Assembly: GCF_030816915.1 (NCBI RefSeq)
Contig: NZ_JAUSYN010000002.1
Location: forward strand, 6,027,501 to 6,091,500
From: Streptomyces sp. B3I8
GTDB taxonomy: Bacteria; Actinomycetota; Actinomycetes; Streptomycetales; Streptomycetaceae
Reading direction: 5' to 3'
DNA length: 64,000 bases
In this document: positions 56,459-64,000 of the stretch, in pieces
How the letters are laid out: the number at the start of each line of letters is the position of its first letter
Numbering within the stretch: the stretch's first letter is position 1
Notes under the pieces: generated by a model
What the model was told of the DNA's origin: nothing
Database searches by the model: none
The model's input: only the letters and a program-made list of their open reading frames with translations
Made by a program: the position numbers and the translations under genes

Positions 56459-58447
56459 GTGACGACGATCCGACGTGCCGCAGTGACCCTGCCCGCCGCC
56501 GACCTCGGCCCCGCCAACCCCCTGCCGCCCCTCCTCCCGCTCGACGAGGCCCACCACGTGGACGAGCGGGACCTCGTGGGGACACCGCGCGACATGGCCC
56601 GGCAGATCCGCTGCGCACCCCTCGACAGCGTCCTGCCCACCCCCCTGTACGACGGCTACGACAGGCGGCGCGCACCGCGCGCCTTCGACGCCCTGGTGCT
56701 GGAGAACGACCGGCTGCGCGCGACGGTCCTGCCCGGCCTCGGGGGACGCGTCGTCTCCCTCGTCCACCTGCCCACCGGACGCGAACTGCTCTACCGCAAC
56801 CCGGTGTTCCAGCCCGCCAACTTCGCGCTCAACGGCGCCTGGTTCTCCGGCGGCATCGAGTGGAACATCGGCGCCACCGGCCACACCACCCTCTCCTGCG
56901 CGCCCCTGCACGCCGCCCGCGTCACCGCGCCCGACGGCGGCGAGATGCTGCGGCTGTGGGAGTGGGAACGGCTGCGCGACCTGCCCTTCCAGGTCGACCT
57001 GTGGCTGCCGGACGGCTCCGACTTCCTCTACGTCGGGGTCCGTGTCCGCAACCCGCACGACCGGCCCGCGCCCGTGTACTGGTGGTCCAACATCGCGGTC
57101 CCCGAGGAGTGCCGGGTCCTCGCCCCCGCCGACGAGGCCTGGCTCCCCCACTTCGGGGGAGGTACCCCCATCGGCCACGAACGCCGGCTGCGCCGGGTCC
57201 CGGTGCCCGAGTGGGAGGGCGCCGACCGCTCGTACCCGCTGAACAGCCCCCACGCGGCGGACTACTTCTACGAGCTGCCCGACGACGCCCGCCGCTGGAT
57301 CGCCGCCCTCGACGGCACCGGACGCGGCCTGGTGCAGACCTCCACCGCGGTGCTGCGCGGCCGCAAGCTGTTCGTGTGGGGTTCCCGGCCGGGCGGCCGC
57401 CGCTGGCAGGACTGGCTCACCGAACCCGGCACCGGCGGCTACTGCGAGATCCAGGCGGGGCTGGCACGCACCCAGCTCGAACACGTACCCCTCGCCGAGC
57501 GGGGCGAGTTCACCTGGCTGGAGGCGTACGGGCCGCTGCACGCCGACGCGGGCGCCGTGCACGGCGCCGACTGGGCAGGGGCGCGCACGGAGGTGGAGCG
57601 GCGGCTCGACGAGGCGCTGCCGCGGACGCGGGTGACGGCGGCGTACGAGGCGTGGCTGGCCTGCGCGGACGCCGAGCCCGGCGAGGTGCTCGCCGTCGGC
57701 TCCGGCTGGGGCGCGCTCGAAGTGCTGCGCGCGGGGGAGAAGCTGCCGGGCACGCCGTTCGAGGAGAGCACCCTGACCGAGGCGCAGGAGCCGTGGCTGC
57801 ATCTGTTGCGGTCGGGGGAGCTGCCGGAGCCGGACGAGCCGGGACCGCCCGGGGAGAGCCTGGTCGCGGCGCACTGGCGCGACCTGCTGGAGACCGCCGT
57901 CGCGCGGCCGTCGACCGAGTACCACCTCGGTGTCGCCCAGTGGCACGCCGGCGACCGGGCGCAGGCCGTGCGGAGCTGGGAACGGGCGCTGCCGCGCGCG
58001 TCCGTCCGCTGGCCGCTGCTGCGCTGCCTCGCCGTCGCCGACCGGGCGGCGGGGGACGGCGAGCGTGCCGCCGTGCGTTACGGGGAGGCGTTCGACGACC
58101 TGTGCGAGGGGTCCGCCGACGGCGCGGGCGCCGCCGCCCTCGTCGCCCTGGGGCGGGAGACGCTGGAGGCCCTGCTCGACGCAGGGCGCGTGTCGACGGC
58201 GCGCTCCGTCTGGGAGCGGCTGCCCCGAGGGGTGCGCGAACGGGGGCGGTTCAGACTGCTCGGGGCGCGGCTGCTGCTCGCCGAGGGGGACCCGGCGGGG
58301 GCGCGGACCGTGTTCGACGACGGAGACGGGGTCGAGGTGGCCGACCTGCGGGAGGGCGAGGAAGTCCTCGGTGAGCTGTGGGCGCGGCTCACGGACGAGC
58401 CGCTGCCCGCGCGGTACGACTTCCGGATGCGGCCGGACGGCGACTGA
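56459..58447 (+). CDS. DUF5107 / aldose-mutarotase-like protein with TPR-type tail
   Basis: 662 aa. Residues about 60-360 form a galactose-mutarotase-like fold (LPGLGGRVVSLVHLPTGRELLYRNPVFQ, FSGGIEWNIGATGHT, YWWSNIAVPEE), matching DUF5107. The C-terminal 250 residues are helical TPR-like repeats (STEYHLGVAQWHAGDRAQAVRSWERAL is split across two helices). Members occur with sugar-utilisation loci, but no such neighbours are here, so function is open. GTG start; soluble. Confidence 0.85.
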   Translation: MTTIRRAAVTLPAADLGPANPLPPLLPLDEAHHVDERDLVGTPRDMARQIRCAPLDSVLPTPLYDGYDRRRAPRAFDALVLENDRLRATVLPGLGGRVVSLVHLPTGRELLYRNPVFQPANFALNGAWFSGGIEWNIGATGHTTLSCAPLHAARVTAPDGGEMLRLWEWERLRDLPFQVDLWLPDGSDFLYVGVRVRNPHDRPAPVYWWSNIAVPEECRVLAPADEAWLPHFGGGTPIGHERRLRRVPVPEWEGADRSYPLNSPHAADYFYELPDDARRWIAALDGTGRGLVQTSTAVLRGRKLFVWGSRPGGRRWQDWLTEPGTGGYCEIQAGLARTQLEHVPLAERGEFTWLEAYGPLHADAGAVHGADWAGARTEVERRLDEALPRTRVTAAYEAWLACADAEPGEVLAVGSGWGALEVLRAGEKLPGTPFEESTLTEAQEPWLHLLRSGELPEPDEPGPPGESLVAAHWRDLLETAVARPSTEYHLGVAQWHAGDRAQAVRSWERALPRASVRWPLLRCLAVADRAAGDGERAAVRYGEAFDDLCEGSADGAGAAALVALGRETLEALLDAGRVSTARSVWERLPRGVRERGRFRLLGARLLLAEGDPAGARTVFDDGDGVEVADLREGEEVLGELWARLTDEPLPARYDFRMRPDGD

Positions 58448-58458
58448 GGAGGGTCGGG

Positions 58459-58485
58459 GGCGGCGCGGGGGTCCCCGGCGCCGCC
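58459..58485. terminator. Hairpin between convergent genes
   Basis: GGCGGCGC (58459-58466) and GCGCCGCC (58478-58485), with additional G/C pairing inside, between the DUF5107 and VOC genes. Confidence 0.6.
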
Positions 58486-58516
58486 CGGTCGTCGGTCGTC
58501 GGGCGTTGTCCGCCGG

Positions 58517-58870
58517 TCAGGAGGCGGTGAAGCGGTCCACGTACTCGAAGATCGAGCCGTCGGGGTGGCGGACGATCATGTTGCGGCCGGCCGGGGTGGG
58601 GACCGGTCCGGCGATGATCTGCGCGCCCAGGGCGGCGAGTTCGCGGTGGGCCTCCTCCACGTCCTTCACCGCGATGGTCGCGGTGACCTTGCGGAGGATC
58701 TCCAACTCCGCCTCGGGGCCGCTCATCAGGAGGAAGAATCCGATCGCGGCGACCTTGACGCCACCACGCTCGTTGCGCAGCGCGGGGGCGCCGGCGATCC
58801 TCTCGTAGAACGGGATCGACGTTTCCAGGTCGTCGACGCAGATGCGCAGCGTGGCTCCCATAATCTCCAT
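58517..58870 (-). CDS. VOC-family (glyoxalase-like) protein
   Basis: 117 aa with two beta-alpha-beta-beta-beta motifs: LRICVDDLETSIPFYERIAG and GAQIIAGPVPTPAGRNMIVRHPDGSIFEYVDRF split over the second half. No clear full set of metal ligands, so it could be a binding protein rather than an enzyme. Start ATG 58870 is preceded at 7 nt by TACCCT. Confidence 0.85.
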   Translation of the reverse strand: MEIMGATLRICVDDLETSIPFYERIAGAPALRNERGGVKVAAIGFFLLMSGPEAELEILRKVTATIAVKDVEEAHRELAALGAQIIAGPVPTPAGRNMIVRHPDGSIFEYVDRFTAS

Positions 58871-58883
58871 GGCCGACAGGGTA
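58871..58883 (-). promoter_or_regulatory. Leaderless-type -10 of the VOC gene
   Basis: On the minus strand TACCCT (58883-58878) is 7 nt from ATG 58870. Confidence 0.55.
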
Positions 58884-58936
58884 GTTGGCGGAGCGGGAGC
58901 CCGGTTCCCCGGTGGGGGGAGGCCGTGCCGTGCCGG

Positions 58937-59209
58937 TCAGGCGTGGGCGGGCGGCTGGTCCTTGTAGCGAAGGGCCCACAGCTGCCAGGACCCGCCCACG
59001 TCCTTGCAGCAGTAGTTCTGCCACCCCTCCGAGAAGAGCTCCGGTCCCCCGCTCTCGCACTGGCGGAACTGGCTCGCGCCGCCGACCCACTCGTAATCCC
59101 GGATGTCGACGAGGGGACCGGAGGCGGACGCCGTGCCCGCGGCCGGCGGAATGACGGTTGCCGCGCCGATGACCACCGCGGCGGCGATACGGGAACGCAA
59201 CGTTCTCAT
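58937..59209 (-). CDS. Small secreted cysteine-containing protein
   Basis: 90 aa from ATG 59209 (GGAGAG upstream). Signal peptide about residues 1-28 (RSRIAAAVVIGAATVIPPAAGTASA). The mature peptide of about 60 aa contains three cysteines (FRQCESGG and NYCCKD), is aromatic-rich (DYEWVGG, GWQNY, SWQLWALRY) and ends in QPPAHA. No family recognised. Single gene, adjacent to the F420 oxidoreductase on the same strand with a 115-bp gap. Confidence 0.72.
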   Translation of the reverse strand: MRTLRSRIAAAVVIGAATVIPPAAGTASASGPLVDIRDYEWVGGASQFRQCESGGPELFSEGWQNYCCKDVGGSWQLWALRYKDQPPAHA

Positions 59210-59324
59210 GTGACTCTCCGCGGGGACGGGAACTACCCGTGGCAAGAGGGAAGATCCACAACGGCGGTCGCGGGCGCCCGGGGAGATCCGGTGAAGGCCC
59301 GCCCCCGCCTCCACGGGCCCCCGT

Positions 59325-60281
59325 TCACCCCTGTAGTCGCGGCAGCACCTTCGTGCGGTAGAAGTCGAAGAAGCCCCGCTGGTCGGGGCCGATCTGGTTG
59401 ACGTAGACGCGGTCGAAGCCGGCGTCGGCGAACGCCTTCAGGGCCTGGACGTGCTCGTCCGGGTCGTCGCCGCACACCCGGTTCTCGCGCACCATGTCCT
59501 CGGTCACCAGCGGCTTCAACTGCTCGTAGTGCTTGGGGGAGGGGAGCACCTGGCCCATCTCGCCGGGGAGCTGCTCGTTGAACCACAGGTCGCGGACCGT
59601 GCGGACGGCCTCGTCCCAGTCGGAGCCGTAACAGACCTTCGTGCCGCCGCTCACCGGCTTCGTGCCGCCGCCGCCCTTGCGGAACTGCTCCACCATCGAC
59701 TCGTCCGGCATCATCGTGATGTAGCCGTCCCCGATCCGTGCGGCGAGCGACGTGGCCGCCGGGCCGAAGCCGGAGATGTCGATGGGCACCGGCTCGTCGG
59801 GGACCGTGTACAGGCGGGCGTTCTCCACCGTGTAGTGCGTGCCGTGGTGGTTGACCTCCTCGCCGGTGAACAGCCGGCGCATCACCTGGACGGCCTCCTC
59901 CAGCATCTCCATCCGTACGTGCGCAGGCGGCCAGGCATCCCCGAGGATGTGTTCGTTGAGCGCCTCGCCGGTGCCGACGCCCAGCCGGAAGCGGCCCTCG
60001 GTCATCACCGCGCTGGTCGCCGCGGCCTGCGCGATCACCGCCGGGTGTGTCCGCACCGTCGGGCAGGTCACCGCCGTCTGGACGGGCAGCGACACCGCCT
60101 CCGAGAGCGCCCCGATGACCGACCACACGAACGGGCTCTGCCCCTGCGCGTCGTGCCACGGGTGGTAGTGGTCCGAGATCCACAGCGACTGGAAGCCGGC
60201 CTGCTCGGCCATCCGCGCCTGGTCGACCAGTGCGGCGGGGCCGTGCTCCTCGCAGGAGAGGAAATAGCCGTACTCGGGCAT
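59325..60281 (-). CDS. F420-dependent LLM-class oxidoreductase (TIGR03557-like)
   Basis: 318 aa from ATG 60281 (GGAGGTG upstream). Starts MPEYGYFLSCEEHGP and has SLWISDHYHPWHDAQGQSP and GVGTGEALNEHILGD, the pattern of the F420-dependent glucose-6-phosphate dehydrogenase-like group (TIGR03557, memory). Substrate unknown. It is the second F420-type enzyme in the window and lies divergent from the NDH-2-like operon across 177 bp. Confidence 0.87.
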   Translation of the reverse strand: MPEYGYFLSCEEHGPAALVDQARMAEQAGFQSLWISDHYHPWHDAQGQSPFVWSVIGALSEAVSLPVQTAVTCPTVRTHPAVIAQAAATSAVMTEGRFRLGVGTGEALNEHILGDAWPPAHVRMEMLEEAVQVMRRLFTGEEVNHHGTHYTVENARLYTVPDEPVPIDISGFGPAATSLAARIGDGYITMMPDESMVEQFRKGGGGTKPVSGGTKVCYGSDWDEAVRTVRDLWFNEQLPGEMGQVLPSPKHYEQLKPLVTEDMVRENRVCGDDPDEHVQALKAFADAGFDRVYVNQIGPDQRGFFDFYRTKVLPRLQG

Positions 60282-60458
60282 GGGGCACCTCCGCGACAGG
60301 TGGATCGGTCGTCCGTTCGGGTAACCGTCCCGCATACCGCGAAACGCGGACCCGCCGCGGCCGGTCCACGTTTGGCAGCCCTGACCAGGGGGACGCGGGA
60401 AGTTCGAGCACCGCGCATCGGACCACTTGCCCAAGCCGACCACCGCCGGAGGCGAAAC

Positions 60459-61925
60459 GTGAGTCGACCCCGCATTCTGATCGTCGGAGCCGGGTTCGCC
60501 GGCTACCGGACCGCCCGCACGCTGTCCAAGCTGGCCCGGGACAAGGCCGACATCACCCTGCTCAACCCGACGGACTACTTCCTCTACCTGCCCCTGCTGC
60601 CACAGGTGTCCGCCGGCATCCTGGAGGCCCGCCGCGTCACCGTCTCCCTCTCCGGCACCCTGCCCAAGGTGAAGCTGGTGCTCGGCGAGGCCGACGGCAT
60701 CGACCTCGACGCCCGCACGGTGCACTACACCAACCCCGAGGGCGACGAGGGCACGCTTTCGTACGACCGGCTGGTTCTGGCGGCCGGCAGTGTCAACAAG
60801 CTGCTGCCCATCCCCGGCATCGCCGAGCACGCGCACGGTTTCCGCGGTCTGCCCGAAGCGCTGTACCTGCGCGACCACATCACCCGCCAGGTGGAGCTCG
60901 CCGCCAGTTCCGAGGATCCCGAGGAGTGCGCCGCCCGCTGCACCTTCGTCGTGGTGGGCGCCGGCTACACCGGCACCGAGGTCGCCGCCCAGGGGAAGAT
61001 GTTCACCGATCATCTGGTCAAGGAGCACCCGCTGCGTTCCGGGATGCGCCCGCGCTGGCTGCTGCTCGACGTCGCCAAGAAGGTCCTGCCCGAACTGGAC
61101 GAACGGCTCTCGCGCACCGCCGACAAGGTGTTGCGCGACCGCGGTGTCGACGTGCGGATGGGCGTCTCCGTGAAGGAGGCCACCGCCCGGGGCGTCCTGC
61201 TCACCGACGGGGAGTCCGTCGACACCCGCACCCTGGTGTGGTGCGTCGGCGTCCGCCCCGACCCGCTCGCCGAGTCCACCGGACTGGCCCTGGAACGCGG
61301 CCGGCTGCTGGTCGAGCCCACCCTCCAGGTGCCGGGCCGGCCCGAGGTCTTCGCCTGCGGCGACGCGGCGGCCGTGCCCGACCTGGAGGAGCCGGGCACG
61401 TACTACCCGATGACCGCCCAGCACGCCTGGCGGCAGGGCAGGACCTGCGCCCAGAACATCGCCGCCTCCTTCGGACAGGGCGACCCGCGCCCCTACCGCC
61501 ACCGCGACCTCGGCTTCGTCGTCGACCTCGGCGGGGTCAAGGCCGCCGCCAACCCGCTCGGCGTCCCGCTGTCGGGGCCGCTGGCGGGTGCGGTCACCCG
61601 TGGCTACCACCTCGCCGCGATGCCCGGCAACCGGATCCGGGTCGCCGCCGACTGGCTCCTTGACGCCGTACTGCCGCGCCAGGGCGTCCAGTTGGGCCTC
61701 GTCCGCTCCTGGTCCGTACCGCTGGACACCGACACGCCGGAACTGGCCCGGATGCCGGGGGCACCGGCCAGGTCCGGGAACGGGTCAGGAAGCGGGTCCG
61801 GGAACGGGCAGGGCAAGCAGAGCAAGCCGGGCGGCGCGCAGAACAAGCAGAGCAAGCAGAGCAAGCCGGACAAGCGGACCGGCAAGGCCGGCGGCGGGGC
61901 CGGAACCACGGAAGGGACCTCATGA
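60459..61925 (+). CDS. NDH-2-like NAD(P)/FAD-dependent oxidoreductase with QSK-repeat tail
   Basis: 488 aa. FAD motif ILIVGAGFAGYRTA, NAD motif VVVGAGYTGTEVA, and FACGDAAAVPD indicate type-II NADH:quinone oxidoreductase. YFLYLPLLPQVSAG is typical of NDH-2. A C-terminal amphipathic region (about 370-440) may bind the membrane face. The last 45 residues are low-complexity (GSGSGSGNGQGKQSK, NKQSKQSKPDK) and lie outside the enzyme fold. GTG start with GGAGG. Overlaps transketolase by ATGA. Confidence 0.86.
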   Translation: MSRPRILIVGAGFAGYRTARTLSKLARDKADITLLNPTDYFLYLPLLPQVSAGILEARRVTVSLSGTLPKVKLVLGEADGIDLDARTVHYTNPEGDEGTLSYDRLVLAAGSVNKLLPIPGIAEHAHGFRGLPEALYLRDHITRQVELAASSEDPEECAARCTFVVVGAGYTGTEVAAQGKMFTDHLVKEHPLRSGMRPRWLLLDVAKKVLPELDERLSRTADKVLRDRGVDVRMGVSVKEATARGVLLTDGESVDTRTLVWCVGVRPDPLAESTGLALERGRLLVEPTLQVPGRPEVFACGDAAAVPDLEEPGTYYPMTAQHAWRQGRTCAQNIAASFGQGDPRPYRHRDLGFVVDLGGVKAAANPLGVPLSGPLAGAVTRGYHLAAMPGNRIRVAADWLLDAVLPRQGVQLGLVRSWSVPLDTDTPELARMPGAPARSGNGSGSGSGNGQGKQSKPGGAQNKQSKQSKPDKRTGKAGGGAGTTEGTS

Positions 61926-63769
61926 ACAGCGAGCAACTCAGCGAACTCGCCCAGCAGTTGCGCGTCGACAGTGTGCGCGCCGCGGCCGCCGCCGGCTCCG
62001 GGCACCCCACGTCCTCGATGTCGGCCGCCGATCTGATGGCCGTCCTGCTCGCCCACCACCTGCGCTACGACTTCGCCCGTCCCCGGCACCCCGCCAACGA
62101 CCGGTTCGTCCTCTCCAAGGGGCACGCCTCCCCGCTGCTGTACGCCGCGTACAAGGCCGTCGGCGCCGTGGACGACGAGGAGCTGCTCACCTTCCGCACA
62201 CAGGGCAGCCGCCTCGAAGGGCACCCGACGCCCCGGCAGCTCCCCTGGGTGGAGACCGCGACCGGCTCGCTCGGCCAGGGGCTCCCGGTCGGCGTCGGCA
62301 TCGCGCTGGCCGGCAAGCGGCTGGACCACGCCGACTACCGGGTGTGGGTGCTGTGCGGCGACAGCGAACTCGCCGAGGGCTCCGTCTGGGAGGCCGCCGA
62401 GCACGCCGCGTACGAGAACCTCGACAACCTCACCGCGATCGTCGACGTCAACCGGCTCGGCCAGCGCGGCGCCACCCGTCACGGGCACGATCTGGACGCC
62501 TACGCCCGCCGCTTCAAGGCGTTCGGCTGGCACACCGTGGAGGTCGAGGGCCACGACGTGGAGGCCGTCGACCGTGCCTTCGGCGAGGCCCGCTCCACCA
62601 CCGGACAGCCGACGGTGATCCTCGCCCGCACCCTCAAGGGCCGGGGCGTCAAGGCCACCGAGGACCGCGAGGGCCTGCACGGCAAGCCGGTGAAGGACGC
62701 CGACGAGGCCATCGAGGAGCTCGGCGGCGTCCGGGACCTGCGGGTCACGGTGCAGGCCCCGCCCGAGGCCCGCGCACTGCACTCCGTCTCCACCGGCACC
62801 CTGGAACTGCCCCGCTACGACAAGGGCGACGAGGTCGCCACCCGCAACGCGTTCGGCGAGGCGCTCGCCGCACTCGGCACCGCCCGCGGCGACGTCGTCG
62901 TCCTGGACGGCGAGGTCGGCGACTCCACCCGCGCGGAGTTCTTCGCCAAGGAGCACCCCGAGCGGTACATCGAGTGCTACATCGCCGAGCAGCAGATGAT
63001 CGCCGCCGCCGTCGGGGTCGCCACCCGCGGCTGGGTGCCGTACGCCTCCACGTTCGCCGCGTTCCTCTCCCGCGCCCACGACTTCGTCCGCATGGCCGCC
63101 GTCAGCGGTGCCGGGATCTGCGTCAACGGCTCCCACGCGGGCGTCGCCATCGGGCAGGACGGGCCCTCCCAGATGGGCCTGGAGGACCTGGCGATGTTCC
63201 GGTCCGTGTACGGCTCGACGGTGCTGTACCCGTGCGACGCCAACCAGACCGCCAAGCTCGTCGCCGCCATGGCGGGCCTGGACGGCATCCGCTACCTGCG
63301 CACCTCGCGCGGCGAGGCCCCGGTGCTCTACGGGCCCGACGAGGAGTTCCCGGTCGGCGGCAGCAAGGTGCTGCGCTCCTCCGACGAGGACCGGCTCACC
63401 CTGGTCGCCGCCGGCGTCACCGTGCACGAGGCGCTGGCCGCCGCCGACACGCTGGCCGAGGCCGGCATCCGGGTCCGTGTCGTCGACCTGTACTCGGTCA
63501 AGCCCGTCGACCGCCGCACCCTGCGCGAGGCCGCCGAGCAGACCGGCTGCCTGGTCACCGTCGAGGACCACCACGAGGAGGGCGGTCTCGGGGACGCGGT
63601 CCTCGACGCCTTCGGCGACGGCCGCCCGGTGCCGCGCCTGGTGCGGCTCGCGGTGCGCAACATGCCCGGTTCGGCCTCGCCGGAGGAGCAGTTGCACGCG
63701 GCGGGCATCGACGCCGAGTCGATCGCGGCGGCGGCCCGGCTGCTGGTGGAACAGGCGGTGGTGCGCTGA
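61922..63769 (+). CDS. tkt: Transketolase
   Basis: 615 aa, full-length thiamine-diphosphate enzyme of the pentose phosphate pathway. N-terminal AAAAAGSGHPTSSMS, ThDP motif CGDSELAEGSVWEAAEH with downstream Asn, IAEQQMIAAAVGVA, HAGVAIGQDGPSQMG, and the C-terminal domain. It differs from classical TktA-type enzymes by beginning the Asp-Gly ThDP signature as GDS. Translationally coupled to the NDH-2-like gene. It is an accessory copy rather than part of a pentose-pathway cluster. Confidence 0.93.
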   Translation: MNSEQLSELAQQLRVDSVRAAAAAGSGHPTSSMSAADLMAVLLAHHLRYDFARPRHPANDRFVLSKGHASPLLYAAYKAVGAVDDEELLTFRTQGSRLEGHPTPRQLPWVETATGSLGQGLPVGVGIALAGKRLDHADYRVWVLCGDSELAEGSVWEAAEHAAYENLDNLTAIVDVNRLGQRGATRHGHDLDAYARRFKAFGWHTVEVEGHDVEAVDRAFGEARSTTGQPTVILARTLKGRGVKATEDREGLHGKPVKDADEAIEELGGVRDLRVTVQAPPEARALHSVSTGTLELPRYDKGDEVATRNAFGEALAALGTARGDVVVLDGEVGDSTRAEFFAKEHPERYIECYIAEQQMIAAAVGVATRGWVPYASTFAAFLSRAHDFVRMAAVSGAGICVNGSHAGVAIGQDGPSQMGLEDLAMFRSVYGSTVLYPCDANQTAKLVAAMAGLDGIRYLRTSRGEAPVLYGPDEEFPVGGSKVLRSSDEDRLTLVAAGVTVHEALAAADTLAEAGIRVRVVDLYSVKPVDRRTLREAAEQTGCLVTVEDHHEEGGLGDAVLDAFGDGRPVPRLVRLAVRNMPGSASPEEQLHAAGIDAESIAAAARLLVEQAVVR

Positions 63770-63770
63770 G

Positions 63771-64000
63771 ATGAGCGCCGGGAGGAGCGTACGGGCGGGT
63801 CGGCGCACCCTGGAGATCCACCGGCCGGACAAGGTGCTCTTCGCGCCGCGGGACGGCGGGGACGGGAACGGGGACGGAGAAGGGGGCGGGGAAGGGGACG
63901 GCCCGGAGTACACCAAGGCCGATCTGGTGGAGTACTACCGGTCCGTCGCCCCGTACCTCCTGCCGCAACTGCGCGACCGGCCACTGATGCTGGAGCGGTA
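63771..64000 (+). CDS. LigD-type polymerase/primase (NHEJ), N-terminus, truncated by window end
   Basis: About 76 residues visible. EIHRPDKVLFA and ADLVEYYRSVAPYLLPQLRDRPLMLER match the start of the LigD polymerase (PolDom/eukaryotic-type primase) domain of bacterial NHEJ. Between them lies a 16-residue Gly/Asp/Glu insert (GGDGNGDGEGGGEGDG) from G-rich repeats, absent from the usual sequence. The start lies 1 bp after the transketolase stop. The rest is beyond the window. Confidence 0.85.
   Translation, partial: MSAGRSVRAGRRTLEIHRPDKVLFAPRDGGDGNGDGEGGGEGDGPEYTKADLVEYYRSVAPYLLPQLRDRPLMLER

Overview
The window comes from a high-GC actinobacterium, almost certainly a Streptomyces. The support is strong third-position G/C bias, near absence of TTA codons (one found), F420-dependent LLM enzymes, DUF4232, DUF2795 and DUF6480 proteins, a tat-exported beta-galactosidase, and intergenic GC-rich hairpin repeats typical of the genus. 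Gene content and order resemble the right-arm region of the S. coelicolor chromosome that carries ccr and meaA (from memory, not a search).

Layout. 1-4.2 kb: 3' end of exonuclease III, a secreted GDSL hydrolase, a MITE-like repeat and two conserved hypothetical proteins. 4.4-8.9 kb: secreted gamma-glutamyltransferase converging on a ClpC-type unfoldase. 9.1-13.8 kb: a tightly coupled reductive pyrimidine/hydantoin operon (beta-ureidopropionase, class III aminotransferase, dihydropyrimidinase, F420-type LLM oxidoreductase) behind a good -35/-10 promoter. 13.8-20 kb: divergent SDR/LysR pair, small exported proteins, a second gamma-glutamyltransferase. 20.3-23.9 kb: IMPase-family phosphatase, then an uncharacterised trio (CrtI-like oxidoreductase, macro domain, GPP34). 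24.2-28.1 kb: a large tat-exported GH2 beta-galactosidase with a LamG insert. 28.2-31.6 kb: alkylation repair (AdaA-AlkA fusion plus Ogt), a sirtuin and a Nudix hydrolase. 31.7-34.6 kb: glycerate kinase, then phosphatidylserine synthase/decarboxylase. 34.7-44.3 kb: the ethylmalonyl-CoA pathway (ccr, meaA, CitE-type lyase, MaoC hydratase, acyl-CoA dehydrogenase), with a TetR regulator and a duplicated-module 3-hydroxyacyl-CoA dehydrogenase upstream. 44.8-51.4 kb: a frameshifted HEAT-repeat gene and a frameshifted ridA, a secreted TAP-like peptidase, a radical SAM gene with a LexA-type box, an SRPBCC protein, and an MFS transporter that has lost its middle. 51.5-58.9 kb: M55-M20-S9 peptidase operon, GNAT, DUF5107 and VOC proteins. 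58.9-64 kb: small secreted protein, F420 oxidoreductase, and an NDH-2-like/transketolase/LigD-polymerase operon that runs off the end.

How the genes work together. The five ethylmalonyl-CoA genes are nearly contiguous and encode the carboxylating reductase through to the lyase that releases glyoxylate and propionyl-CoA. The crotonyl-CoA feeder dehydrogenase sits upstream with the TetR gene. The pyrimidine operon has every step after ring reduction but no classical dihydropyrimidine dehydrogenase.

Cross-cutting observations. At least eight genes have a TAnnnT-like -10 element placed 6-7 nt before the start codon, which predicts leaderless mRNAs. Two neighbouring genes have single-base frameshifts. 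Two MITE-like repeats share end features. A compound GC-rich repeat recurs at gene ends. No rRNA, tRNA, CRISPR array or intact transposase was found.
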